From assembly GCA_013285705.1 (NCBI GenBank), contig JABDHA010000020.1:1-52970 (forward strand): DNA of 52,970 nt. The letters are read 5' to 3'. Under the pieces are notes generated by a model that did not search any database, was not told the DNA's origin, and was given only the letters and a program-made list of their open reading frames with translations. This DNA is from Acidobacteriota bacterium. Its GTDB lineage: Bacteria; Acidobacteriota; Terriglobia; Terriglobales; Acidobacteriaceae. Numbering within the stretch: position 1 is the stretch's first letter; each line of letters starts with the position of its first letter. The position numbers and the translations under genes are program-made. Below are positions 44,167 to 52,111 of the stretch, one piece after another.

Positions 44167-44445
44167 ACTCTTTTTTGGTTACCCCTCTACCGCTCCGTTA
44201 ATTTTACGGATTCATGAAGACGGATTACAAGCGCCGATACACAATGTTTAGACGGAGGCGGTAGCGCTTGGGTGCTGGCCGCTTAAAAATAAGGCCTGTT
44301 ATCATGGTGGCCACCTGAGGGGTCGGGGATCCGGAGCATGGGAAAGCCGGAATTTTTGCGGAACCTGGCTGGCTGAACTTGCGTAGTTCTAAAGCGAGTG
44401 GTCGGGGAAGACCGGGCAGGCACTGCAAATACAGGAAGATTTGTT

Positions 44446-45843
44446 TTGAAAAAAATCATTATCTCAGTTGCTGTACTTCTCGTTGTGGCGGGTATCGTTG
44501 TCCTCACTGTGGTGCGCGCGCAATCGGGGTATACCAAGGTCCTCACGGGCAAAGTGGTTCAGGGAACGCTGGTTTCCGTGGTGAGCGGAACGGGCCAGAT
44601 CAAGCCGAAAACCTATGTGAACGTGGGCGCTACCGCCTTCGGCCGCATTACGCACCTCTATGTGAAAGAGGGCGACCATGTAAAAAGAGGGCAGACCCTG
44701 GCGACCGTCGAAAGCATCCAGCCGGAAGCGAACGTGGATGCGCAAAAGGCGTCGATTTCCGCGGCTCAAACCGACATAGCGTCCTACATTGCGGCGGAAA
44801 AGACCGCCGAAGCCAATGTAGAGCACGCAAAGGCCGATTTGGAGCAAAAAAAGCTCGATTATGACCGCTATACCGCTCTTTATGCTGAAAAACTGGTCTC
44901 AAAGGCCGATTTTGATGCCAAAAAGGCTGCTTATGACACAGATGTAGCCACTCTCAACCAGAGCAACGCCGCCCTGGTGCAGGCCAAGGCGCAGACGGAT
45001 TCCGCTCGCGGCCACCTGGGAACGCAGGTTGCCACGCTGCGTTTTAACGAAGACGCACTGAACAAGACCGTCAGCGTTGCCCCTTTCGATGGCCTGGTGA
45101 CCAATCTGCCCGTGCGCGAAGGGGAGACGGTCGTGGTCGGCATTCAGAATGCCGAAGGGTCAACGCTCATGACGCTGGCCGATATGTCGATCATCACCGC
45201 CGAAGTCAAAGTGGACGAAACCGATATTGTGAACGTCGCACTCGGTCAGGAAGCGGATGTGAGCGTGGATGCGCTGCCGGGCAAGGTCTTCAAGGGACAT
45301 GTGACGGAAGTAGGCGATCAGGCGCTGTTGCGTTCCACGGGCGTGGCGACCAGCCAATCGACCAGCGGGACGGAAGAGGCGAAGGATTTCAAGGTGGTCG
45401 TGACCGTCGATCAGGCCTCAGACGACCTGAAGCCTGGCCTCTCGGCGACGGCAAAAATCACCACCGCGCGCCGGGCAAATACGCTGTCGATTCCGATTCA
45501 GGCGCTCACCATGCACGCTCCAGACGATCCAAAAGAGAAGCCCCATGTGCAGACTGCATCCACTGCCGCCGCGCCTGCCGCAGCCGATGCGCAGAAGGTA
45601 CAGGGGGTGTTTGTCCTGCGTCCGGATAAAAACGGCAAGATGCGGGCGCATTTTGTTCCAGTTACGACCGGCATTACCGGCGCCACGGACATCGAAGTCA
45701 CCAGCGGGCTGAAGGAGGGTGACGAAATCGTTACCGGCACCTATCGCGTCTTGCGTACATTAAAAGACAAGGCGCTCGTCAAAAAAGACACGACGCCCGT
45801 GACCGTCAACAAGGATGACAGCGATTCTTCTTCGTCCTCGTAG
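44446..45843 (+). CDS. MacA-like periplasmic adaptor (HlyD/efflux adaptor)
   Basis: From a TTG at 44,446 (AGGA about 9 bp upstream) the protein starts 'KKIIISVAVLLVVAGIVVLT' and has about 465 residues. It has a membrane anchor, the first lipoyl half motif ('VGATAFGRITHLYVKEGDHV'), a coiled-coil hairpin with many Ala/Lys/Asp, the second half ('TVSVAPFDGLVTNLPVREGE') and a beta-barrel/membrane-proximal domain ('VDETDIVNVALGQEADVSVD', 'ALPGKVFKGHVTEVGDQALL'). This is the MacA layout. The tail is Ser/Asp-rich. It pairs with the ATPase encoded 33 bp downstream, but no permease follows. A GTG at 44,398 would give an N-terminal extension without a clear ribosome-binding site. Confidence 0.88.
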   Translation: MKKIIISVAVLLVVAGIVVLTVVRAQSGYTKVLTGKVVQGTLVSVVSGTGQIKPKTYVNVGATAFGRITHLYVKEGDHVKRGQTLATVESIQPEANVDAQKASISAAQTDIASYIAAEKTAEANVEHAKADLEQKKLDYDRYTALYAEKLVSKADFDAKKAAYDTDVATLNQSNAALVQAKAQTDSARGHLGTQVATLRFNEDALNKTVSVAPFDGLVTNLPVREGETVVVGIQNAEGSTLMTLADMSIITAEVKVDETDIVNVALGQEADVSVDALPGKVFKGHVTEVGDQALLRSTGVATSQSTSGTEEAKDFKVVVTVDQASDDLKPGLSATAKITTARRANTLSIPIQALTMHAPDDPKEKPHVQTASTAAAPAAADAQKVQGVFVLRPDKNGKMRAHFVPVTTGITGATDIEVTSGLKEGDEIVTGTYRVLRTLKDKALVKKDTTPVTVNKDDSDSSSSS

Positions 45844-45876
45844 TGAGAAAGAGTCGGGAAAATCAGGAGCAGGTAA

Positions 45877-46677
45877 ATGACGACCCAGACAACCAGCGAA
45901 GCAGAAGCGCGGATTACCACAGGTCCAGGAATCGGCAGCCCCAATGGCCCGGGTCCTGGCGACATCATCGTGGTTCACGACCTCTGGAAGACCTACGATA
46001 TGGGGTCGGAGCAGCAGGTGCACGCCCTGCAGGGGATATCGCTTCGCATCAAGCAAAACGAATATGTGGCCATCATGGGGCCGTCGGGGTCAGGTAAATC
46101 GACGCTGATGAACCTCATTGGCTGCCTCGATACGCCCAGCAAAGGGGAGTACTGGCTGAACGGGCATCTGGTCAGCGACCTGAATGACGACGAGTTGGCC
46201 CGCATCCGGAACAAGGAAATCGGCTTCGTCTTCCAGACCTTCAACCTGCTGGCGCGCGCCACGGCCCTGCACAATGTGGAACTGCCCTTGATCTACAACG
46301 GAACCCATGCTGCTGAGCGCCTGGAACGCGCTGAGGCGGCCCTGCGTGCCGTCAACCTGGGCGACCGCATGAGCCACAAGCCGAATGAGCTGTCAGGCGG
46401 CCAGAGGCAGCGTGTGGCCATCGCCCGCGCCCTCATCAACCGTCCATCGATCATCCTGGCGGATGAGCCGACCGGCAACCTCGATTCGAAGACCGGCGAC
46501 GAAATCATGGCTCTCTTCGACGAACTACAGGCGAAAGGCAACACCATTGTCCTGGTCACGCATGAGCCGGACATTGCCGAATATGCCCATCGTGTCGTTC
46601 ACATCCGCGATGGGCGGATCTTCTCCGACCAGCCCTCGTCCCGTATACGGAAGCCGGCGGAAGCATCTCATTCCTAA
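45877..46677 (+). CDS. ABC transporter ATPase of the MacB/LolD type
   Basis: The 266-residue ATPase has Walker A '[18 protein letters not shown]', Q-loop '[20 protein letters not shown]', signature '[20 protein letters not shown]', Walker B '[13 protein letters not shown]' and the switch His in '[18 protein letters not shown]'. The LDxPTxGxYxLxG and '[17 protein letters not shown]' patterns are those of MacB, LolD and FtsE relatives. An N-terminal extension of about 28 residues is Gly/Pro-rich. The MacA-like adaptor gene precedes it. A rho-independent terminator follows 25 bp after the stop, so any permease (MacB/FtsX type) must be encoded elsewhere. Confidence 0.93.
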   Translation: MTTQTTSEAEARITTGPGIGSPNGPGPGDIIVVHDLWKTYDMGSEQQVHALQGISLRIKQNEYVAIMGPSGSGKSTLMNLIGCLDTPSKGEYWLNGHLVSDLNDDELARIRNKEIGFVFQTFNLLARATALHNVELPLIYNGTHAAERLERAEAALRAVNLGDRMSHKPNELSGGQRQRVAIARALINRPSIILADEPTGNLDSKTGDEIMALFDELQAKGNTIVLVTHEPDIAEYAHRVVHIRDGRIFSDQPSSRIRKPAEASHS

Positions 46678-46702
46678 AGACTTGTTAGCTTCCATTTAAG
46701 CG

Positions 46703-46732
46703 AAAAGGGCGCCGGAAGAGGCGCTCTTTTTT
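46703..46732 (+). terminator. Rho-independent terminator after the ABC ATPase
   Basis: AAAAGGGCGCC (46,703-46,713) pairs with GGCGCTCTTTT (46,720-46,730) with one G-T pair and a six-base loop, followed by further T residues. It closes the adaptor-ATPase operon. Confidence 0.85.
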
Positions 46733-46829
46733 GCGCTGGACACTCATCTCTTCTTCGTTTCTCGCCGATAGACTCACTAGGCTGCCGAGTCCGCAAGGCA
46801 GTCTGAAGGCCTTTCAGCGAGGAGTAGTG

Positions 46830-47816
46830 GTGGGAGTCTTTACGCATTGGAGTGAGGAATCGATCGCGGAACCGTCTTCCGCGATACAAACCGACAGCGA
46901 GATGACACAGCTGGGCGATATGGTGGCGCGCAGTCTGGTGATGCAGCGGCTTTTCTCGCGCCTGCGGCAGTCCGCTCCGCATTTGCGCATTGTTGCGCTC
47001 GAAGGGGAGGCGGGAACCGGCAAGGCTCTGACGGCGCGAACGCTCCACTCGCTCGGTCCTGCTGCAAGCCATGCCTTTGTTGCCTGCTCCGCGTCGCGTT
47101 TTATCTCCGCTGAGACGCAAGCTCTGCTGGAAGAGGCTCGCGGAGGTGCGCTGTTTCTTACGCGGTTAAACGACCTGAATATGGAACAGCAGTCGCGCTT
47201 CTTCGATTTCCTCGAATGGTGGGAGCACCGGGGCGGCCGCGACGGCGGCAGCCTCCTTCCTCGCCAGCTTTTTGTCAGCTCACGGCAGTCGCTACGGCAT
47301 CTCTCGGCTGGTGGCGGAATGCGTGCCGATCTCTGCTATCGGCTCACTGCGATCCGTTTTGTTTTGCCGCCTCTGCGCGAGCGTCGGGAAGACATAGCGA
47401 TGCTGGCAGATTGGCTCGCCACCCGCCACGGAGCCGTGCATGGCAAATCGATACGGGGACTTGGCCCGGGATCGCTCTCACGCCTGCTGGCGCATAGCTG
47501 GCCGGGAAACGTGCGAGAACTGGAAACCGTCATCACGAATGCCGCCATGGAATGCGCAGGGCAATGGATTCGCCCGATCGACATCCCGCCGCTTCTGAGT
47601 GCCGGGGAGTCACAAAACAAGGCGGTAGCACAAGCGCCAGATTCCAATGCAGACTATGATCCTAACCTTGACCGCATGATCCTTCGCCACATCATGCAGG
47701 TGCTGGCCAAAACAGGCGGCAACAAGTTGAAGGCGGCACAACTGCTCGGCATCAGCCGCTCAACCCTGTATCGTTTGTTGGATTCAGGCAGCAGTCTTTC
47801 AGCGCAGCAGGTATAA
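46830..47816 (+). CDS. Fis-type regulator with degenerate sigma54-activator AAA+ domain
   Basis: Starting at a GTG at 46,830 with GAGGAG 5 bp upstream, the protein has about 328 residues; the longer frame would begin inside the terminator. An AAA+ domain of the sigma54-activator family is recognisable by 'VALEGEAGTGKALTARTLHS' (Walker A), 'MRADLCYRLTAIRFVLPPLR' (arginine-finger region), 'ERREDIAMLADWL' and 'LLAHSWPGNVRELETVITNA'. The Walker B site, usually G-G-T-L-F-L-D-E-I, reads 'GGALFLTRLNDL', so the Asp and Glu needed for ATP hydrolysis are replaced by Thr and Arg. No GAFTGA loop, needed to contact sigma54, is seen. The C-terminal Fis helix-turn-helix ('NKLKAAQLLGISRSTLYRLL') is intact. 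It may bind DNA without activating sigma54. Confidence 0.82.
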   Translation: MGVFTHWSEESIAEPSSAIQTDSEMTQLGDMVARSLVMQRLFSRLRQSAPHLRIVALEGEAGTGKALTARTLHSLGPAASHAFVACSASRFISAETQALLEEARGGALFLTRLNDLNMEQQSRFFDFLEWWEHRGGRDGGSLLPRQLFVSSRQSLRHLSAGGGMRADLCYRLTAIRFVLPPLRERREDIAMLADWLATRHGAVHGKSIRGLGPGSLSRLLAHSWPGNVRELETVITNAAMECAGQWIRPIDIPPLLSAGESQNKAVAQAPDSNADYDPNLDRMILRHIMQVLAKTGGNKLKAAQLLGISRSTLYRLLDSGSSLSAQQV

Positions 47817-47821
47817 CGTTC

Positions 47822-47902
47822 CTTACAGCGTGTTTCATAAATATTTTTTTGTCACCGCGGCGGTTTGTCATGCCATTCAAAACCTGATGAACACGCTGTA
47901 AG
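47822..47902. repeat. Long inverted repeat downstream of the Fis-type regulator
   Basis: CTTACAGCGTGTT (47,822-47,834) pairs with AACACGCTGTAAG (47,890-47,902), extended by TCAT/ATGA with a one-base bulge. Between the arms are about 48 bp, including a TTTTTTT run. No U-run follows the right arm. It resembles a small mobile-repeat unit or a structured RNA end. From 47,903 to 48,202 there is no convincing gene. Confidence 0.7.
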
Positions 47903-48070
47903 TCAGTCTTCCGACAGACTGTATCTACAGATAACAGGCCACTATTCATAAATTTCAAGTGAACGAAGCAAAGGGGGAGGAGCTGGTTCGCTCTATCTTA
48001 GCCAGACCTCTTTTGGGGAAAATCAGTCGACTGCTTTCTTCCTGGTCACTAGTGCCGCAAGCAGAAAAAG

Positions 48071-48099
48071 CAGATCCTTCGCTTCGCTCAGGATGACAG
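48071..48099. repeat. Dispersed intergenic repeat, copy 1 (half-site)
   Basis: CAGATCCTTCGCTTCGCTCA (48,071-48,090) followed by GGATGACAG shares the GAT(T/C)CTTCGCT(C/T)CGCTCA core with copy 2 near 50,908. Only the right half is present here. Such palindromic units recur between genes in acidobacterial genomes, from general knowledge. Confidence 0.6.
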
Positions 48100-48202
48100 C
48101 TCTTTTTTTAATCAAGAAATCGGCGATCGGCTCTACTTAACATGGCGCCGAAGGCGCGTACGCCTGGACGGCCACTCCCCCTGATACACTGCGCACTAAG
48201 CC

Positions 48203-49981
48203 ATGAAAAAGTTTTTTTCTCTCGCGCTTGCGATTTCTTTCCTGCTCGTTTCCGCTTTTCAGTCACACGCGCAGGCTGCGCAGAGTGCCGCCGACCGCAG
48301 CAATGCGCTCAATGCGCTTTTTGCTGATATATGGCAAGACCGACTCGAGCACTCGCCCGAGTTTGCCTCTTCGATTGGCGATAAGCGCTGGAACGACCAG
48401 CTCAGCAACTACACTGTTGCCGCTTACAACGACAAACTGTCGCGGGAGCGTGACTACTTGCTCCGCTTAGCCCAAATTGACACGACGGGTCTGAGCGATC
48501 AGGAGCAGCTGAGCAAAGACCTGATGGCCCGCCAGCTCGCCGAGGATCAGGAAGCCGCAAACTTCAAGCCCTGGGAGATGCCGGTCGACCAGTTCAATGG
48601 GCTGCAGTCTGAGCTGCCACAGCTGGTCTCCGTCCTCAGCTTCGATACGGTCAAGGACTACGACGATTACATCGCGCGGCTCAAGAAAGTCCCCACGGCC
48701 TTTCAGCAGATCAGCGATAACATGATGACCGGCATGGACGATCATCGCGTGCCGCCGAAATATCTGCTCGAAAAAGTGCTGGTGCAGGTCAACACCATCG
48801 CTCAGGAGAAGCCCGAAGACACGCCTTTCGCGCGTCCGCTGAAAAAGTTTCCGGCAAGCATCTCAGCGGCCGATCAGGAACGCATCAAGGCCGAATTGCT
48901 CGATGCAATCCAGAAACAGGTTCTGCCTGCCTACACGCGCTTTGCAAGGTACCTGCAAGGCCAGTACATCCCTGCCGGACGAACCGAGTTTGGCGTGTGG
49001 TCGCTGCCTGATGGCGACAAATATTACGCGTTTCGCGTGCACCAGAGTACGACAACCGATCTGACTCCGGACCAGATTCATCAGATTGGCCTGGACGAAG
49101 TAAAGCGCGACGAGGCCGAGATGCTGGTAATTGCGCAGAAGCTTGGCTTCAAAGATCTTGCCTCTCTGCGCGCCTCGATTGCCAGCAACCCGAAACTGCA
49201 TGCGCAGACGAAAGACCAGTTGCTCGATCTCTATCGCCACGACATCGATCAGATGAAGGCCAAGCTGCCCGATCTCGTGGGCCGTCTGCCCAAGGCGCCG
49301 CTTGTTGTGGAGGCGGTTCCTGCTTTCATTGAAAAAGACCAGGCGCCCGCGTACTACCAGCACGGTACGCCTGATGGAAAGCGACCGGGCACGGTGTATG
49401 TGAACACCTATGACTTTGAGCACCGCTCTCTGGCGAACGTCGAGTCGATTGCCTATCACGAAGGCTTGCCGGGCCATCATCTGCAAATTTCCATCTCGCA
49501 GGAGCTGACAGGACTCCCAGAGTTCCGGAAGTACATGCACTACACGGCCTACACCGAAGGCTGGGGCCTCTATGCCGAACATCTCGGCAAAGATGTCGGC
49601 TTTTATCAGGACCCTTATTCTGACTATGGCCGTCTGGAGGCTGACATTTTCCGCGCCATTCGGCTTGTCGTCGATACGGGCGTTCACTCCAAGCACTGGT
49701 CGCGCGACCAAATGGTCGAGTATTTCAAAGCTCATTCCGGACTCGATGACGCGACCATTAATGCGGAGGTCGACCGCTACATTGCATGGCCGGCGCAGGC
49801 ATTGGGCTACAAGATGGGCCAACTGAAGATTCTGGAATTGCGCGCGAAAGCGCAAAAAGAGCTTGGCAGCAAGTTTGATCTGCGGGCCTTCCACGATCAG
49901 GTGCTCGACTCAGGCGCTCTGCCGCTCGATGTGCTGGACGAGCGCATCAACACATGGATTACGCAGCAAAAAGGGAAGTAG
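48203..49981 (+). CDS. Secreted DUF885 putative metallopeptidase
   Basis: The 592-residue protein starts with a signal peptide ('KFFSLALAISFLLVSAFQSH') and belongs to DUF885, predicted zinc-dependent peptidases. The metal-binding segment is 'IAYHEGLPGHHLQISISQEL' with an H-E-x-x-P-G-H-H pattern, followed downstream by 'TAYTEGWGLYAEHLGKDVGF', where the Glu would be the third ligand. N-terminal 'RLEHSPEFASSIGDKRWNDQ' and C-terminal 'DRYIAWPAQALGYKMGQLKI' are typical family blocks. It probably acts outside the cytoplasm. It is followed by proC 22 bp later, possibly in one transcript. No clear ribosome-binding site is visible at its ATG. Confidence 0.87.
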   Translation: MKKFFSLALAISFLLVSAFQSHAQAAQSAADRSNALNALFADIWQDRLEHSPEFASSIGDKRWNDQLSNYTVAAYNDKLSRERDYLLRLAQIDTTGLSDQEQLSKDLMARQLAEDQEAANFKPWEMPVDQFNGLQSELPQLVSVLSFDTVKDYDDYIARLKKVPTAFQQISDNMMTGMDDHRVPPKYLLEKVLVQVNTIAQEKPEDTPFARPLKKFPASISAADQERIKAELLDAIQKQVLPAYTRFARYLQGQYIPAGRTEFGVWSLPDGDKYYAFRVHQSTTTDLTPDQIHQIGLDEVKRDEAEMLVIAQKLGFKDLASLRASIASNPKLHAQTKDQLLDLYRHDIDQMKAKLPDLVGRLPKAPLVVEAVPAFIEKDQAPAYYQHGTPDGKRPGTVYVNTYDFEHRSLANVESIAYHEGLPGHHLQISISQELTGLPEFRKYMHYTAYTEGWGLYAEHLGKDVGFYQDPYSDYGRLEADIFRAIRLVVDTGVHSKHWSRDQMVEYFKAHSGLDDATINAEVDRYIAWPAQALGYKMGQLKILELRAKAQKELGSKFDLRAFHDQVLDSGALPLDVLDERINTWITQQKGK

Positions 49982-50003
49982 TGTCATTTAGTCTAGGAGC
50001 AAG

Positions 50004-50828
50004 ATGAACGAGAACCTTTCTCAAATACGCGTCGCAGTTTTGGGCGCAGGCAAAATGGGCGGTATTCTGCTGCAGGCATTTTTGAAGCAGCAACTTTTCA
50101 CGCAAGAGCAGCTTGTCGCTACGGTGGCTCATGAAGAGCGCGCACAGGTGCTCTCCGCGCAGTGGGGCGTCGAAGTGACGACGGACAACGTAGCGGCGGC
50201 TAAACAGGCCGATCTGATTTTGCTGGGCGTCAAGCCGTTTCAGATTGGTGATCTGGTCAGGCAGATCAAGCCTGCACTTACCGCAGACAAGATGCTGATT
50301 TCCTTTGCGACCGGCGTGAAGACAAGCACGATGGAAGAGGCGGCAGGCCTCGAAATTCCGGTGATTCGCTCCATGCCGAACACGCCATCCATGCTGGGCG
50401 TCGGCATGACGGCGCTTTGCCACGGCAAGTACGTCAACGATTCTCAGATGCTGTTGGCCTCACGGATCTATGAGACGATTGGCCGCACTGTCATCGTCGA
50501 TGAGAAGCACATGGACGCCGTCACCGCACTTTCGGCATCGGGTCCGGCGTATATCTACATCATTCTCGAATCGCTGGCTGAAGCTGGAGTGAAAGTCGGC
50601 CTGCCGCGCGACACGGCCACACTGCTGGCAGCGCAGATGACTTTCGGCGCTGCGAAGATGGTCCTCGACACGGGCTATCACCCAGCGCTGCTCAAAGACG
50701 CAGTGACCACACCCGCGGGATGCACCATTGATGGCATTCTCGAATTAGAAGAGGGCGGCCTGCGCGTCACGCTAATCAAAGCCGTGATGCGCGCTGCGCA
50801 AAGGGCCAAAGAACTGGCTACCAGCTAG
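50004..50828 (+). CDS. proC: ProC, pyrroline-5-carboxylate reductase
   Basis: This enzyme makes the last step of proline synthesis, reducing pyrroline-5-carboxylate with NAD(P)H. The 274-residue protein has an N-terminal Rossmann motif ('VAVLGAGKMGGILLQAFLKQ'), 'ADLILLGVKPFQIGDLV', 'VIRSMPNTPSMLGVGMTAL', and the family signature 'ALSASGPAYIYIILESLAEA' with 'GLPRDTATLLAAQMTFGAAK' and 'TPAGCTIDGILELEEGGLR'. AGGAG precedes the ATG. The length is normal. Confidence 0.95.
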   Translation: MNENLSQIRVAVLGAGKMGGILLQAFLKQQLFTQEQLVATVAHEERAQVLSAQWGVEVTTDNVAAAKQADLILLGVKPFQIGDLVRQIKPALTADKMLISFATGVKTSTMEEAAGLEIPVIRSMPNTPSMLGVGMTALCHGKYVNDSQMLLASRIYETIGRTVIVDEKHMDAVTALSASGPAYIYIILESLAEAGVKVGLPRDTATLLAAQMTFGAAKMVLDTGYHPALLKDAVTTPAGCTIDGILELEEGGLRVTLIKAVMRAAQRAKELATS

Positions 50829-50884
50829 AAGAAGCCGTAGTTTGCTGCTCCTTTTAATCACTTTTCAATAGCTATCGACCGGCT

Positions 50885-50932
50885 GTCATTCTGACGAACA
50901 TCGCTGAGATTCTTCGCTCCGCTCAGAATGAC
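50885..50932. repeat. Dispersed intergenic palindromic repeat, copy 2
   Basis: GTCATTCTGA (50,885-50,894) and TCAGAATGAC (50,923-50,932) are perfect inverted copies, with GATTCTTCGCTCCGCTCA inside. It lies between proC and the convergent epimerase gene. The right half is shared with copy 1 at 48,071. Confidence 0.75.
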
Positions 50933-50969
50933 GGGTTCTAATTTTGGCCTAACCCTACAGCAAACAGCG

Positions 50970-51989
50970 TTAGCGTTGGAAGTCTTCCGGCTTGTCCTTT
51001 CGCCAATCAGCAAATGACTCTTCCATTGTGTACTGGTAGGCATATCCGAGTTCCTGCAGCCTACGGGGCTCGATATTGGTAGAGCGGTACAACTTGCGAA
51101 TGCGCGTGGGCGAAATAGGCTGCTTGATGCGGAAGATGCTGGCTACGAAATCGATTGGGTACGAGATGCCCAGCAACAATTTTCGCGGGATGGAGAAAGG
51201 CGCTCGCCGGATACCAGTGACCGTGCGAATCGCCTCGACATATTGGCTCAGCGCGGGCGTGGGTCGCACGGAAAAGTTCAAAAGGGTGACATCTTCACCG
51301 CTCTTGTTCTGATAGTCGATGCCGAACAGGAATACGTTGCACAACTCTTTTACGTAGCCTCCGGCCTTGCGCGTCTCCTTGTTGCCCATGTAGACGAAAT
51401 AGCCCTTTACGAGACTGCGCACCAGCCTGGTGACATTGCCGCCTTCGCCTGGTCCAAAAACAACTCCAGGCCGCAGGATCAGCAGCTTTCGTCCCGTTGA
51501 AGAGGTTTGCCAGGCAATATGCATTTTCTCGGCAACAAGTTTTGAGCCGCCATAGGGTGTTTCCGGTACAGGCAGCGAGTCCTCATGCCTTAGCTCTTCT
51601 GAAGGGCCGTATGGCGAAATGGAACTGGTGAAGACGATGTGGCGGCAATCGACTGCATCAGCATAGGCGCAGACGTTTGTAGTACCGAGCAGGTTTGTTT
51701 CGTAATACTCGTGGGGCTGGTGTCCTGGTTCGCGATGGACAGCGGAAAAGTTGAAAATCAGGTCGGCCTTCGGTAGCCCATCCAGCGGCAATGGCTGGCG
51801 GATATCGTGTTGCACGAAGCGGGCCTTCCCTGAAGCCAATGCCGCCTGAAGACTGGCCGCGTAGGCATCCGTGCGCGGCGGTCTGATATCGACGAGCGTG
51901 ACCTGCTCTATCTCAGGCTCGCGCAGCATGCGTTGCGCCGTATGGGTACCGATGAAACCTGTGCCTCCAAAGATTACGACATGGTTCAA
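50970..51989 (-). CDS. NAD-dependent epimerase/dehydratase (extended SDR)
   Basis: The 339-residue protein has the N-terminal Rossmann motif 'VVIFGGTGFIGTHTAQRML' and 'TLVDIRPPRTD', then 'ADLIFNFSAVHREPGHQPHE', 'HIVFTSSISPYGPSEEL' with the catalytic Ser, and 'PYGGSKLVAEKMHIAW' with the Tyr-x-x-x-Lys pair. This is the extended SDR type that acts on nucleotide sugars such as UDP-glucose or GDP-mannose. The C-terminal substrate part is not specific enough to name the product. It lies about 120 bp from the glycosyltransferase gene, on the same strand, so both may belong to a polysaccharide locus that continues beyond the window. Confidence 0.85.
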   Translation of the reverse strand: MNHVVIFGGTGFIGTHTAQRMLREPEIEQVTLVDIRPPRTDAYAASLQAALASGKARFVQHDIRQPLPLDGLPKADLIFNFSAVHREPGHQPHEYYETNLLGTTNVCAYADAVDCRHIVFTSSISPYGPSEELRHEDSLPVPETPYGGSKLVAEKMHIAWQTSSTGRKLLILRPGVVFGPGEGGNVTRLVRSLVKGYFVYMGNKETRKAGGYVKELCNVFLFGIDYQNKSGEDVTLLNFSVRPTPALSQYVEAIRTVTGIRRAPFSIPRKLLLGISYPIDFVASIFRIKQPISPTRIRKLYRSTNIEPRRLQELGYAYQYTMEESFADWRKDKPEDFQR

Positions 51990-52111
51990 GATAGTGCGGT
52001 CCTTCTAAGGCAGGGCCTTGGATGATTTGGATGCAGAGCTGATTCGCAGACGTGCAGGAAACAACTCGTTTCCAGTTAATAGTGAAAAAACAACACGATG
52101 CAATTCACGAG

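Noticed and set aside
47752-47958. Minus-strand frame of 68 residues after the Fis-type regulator
   Set aside because: Runs through the inverted repeat and has no ribosome-binding site.
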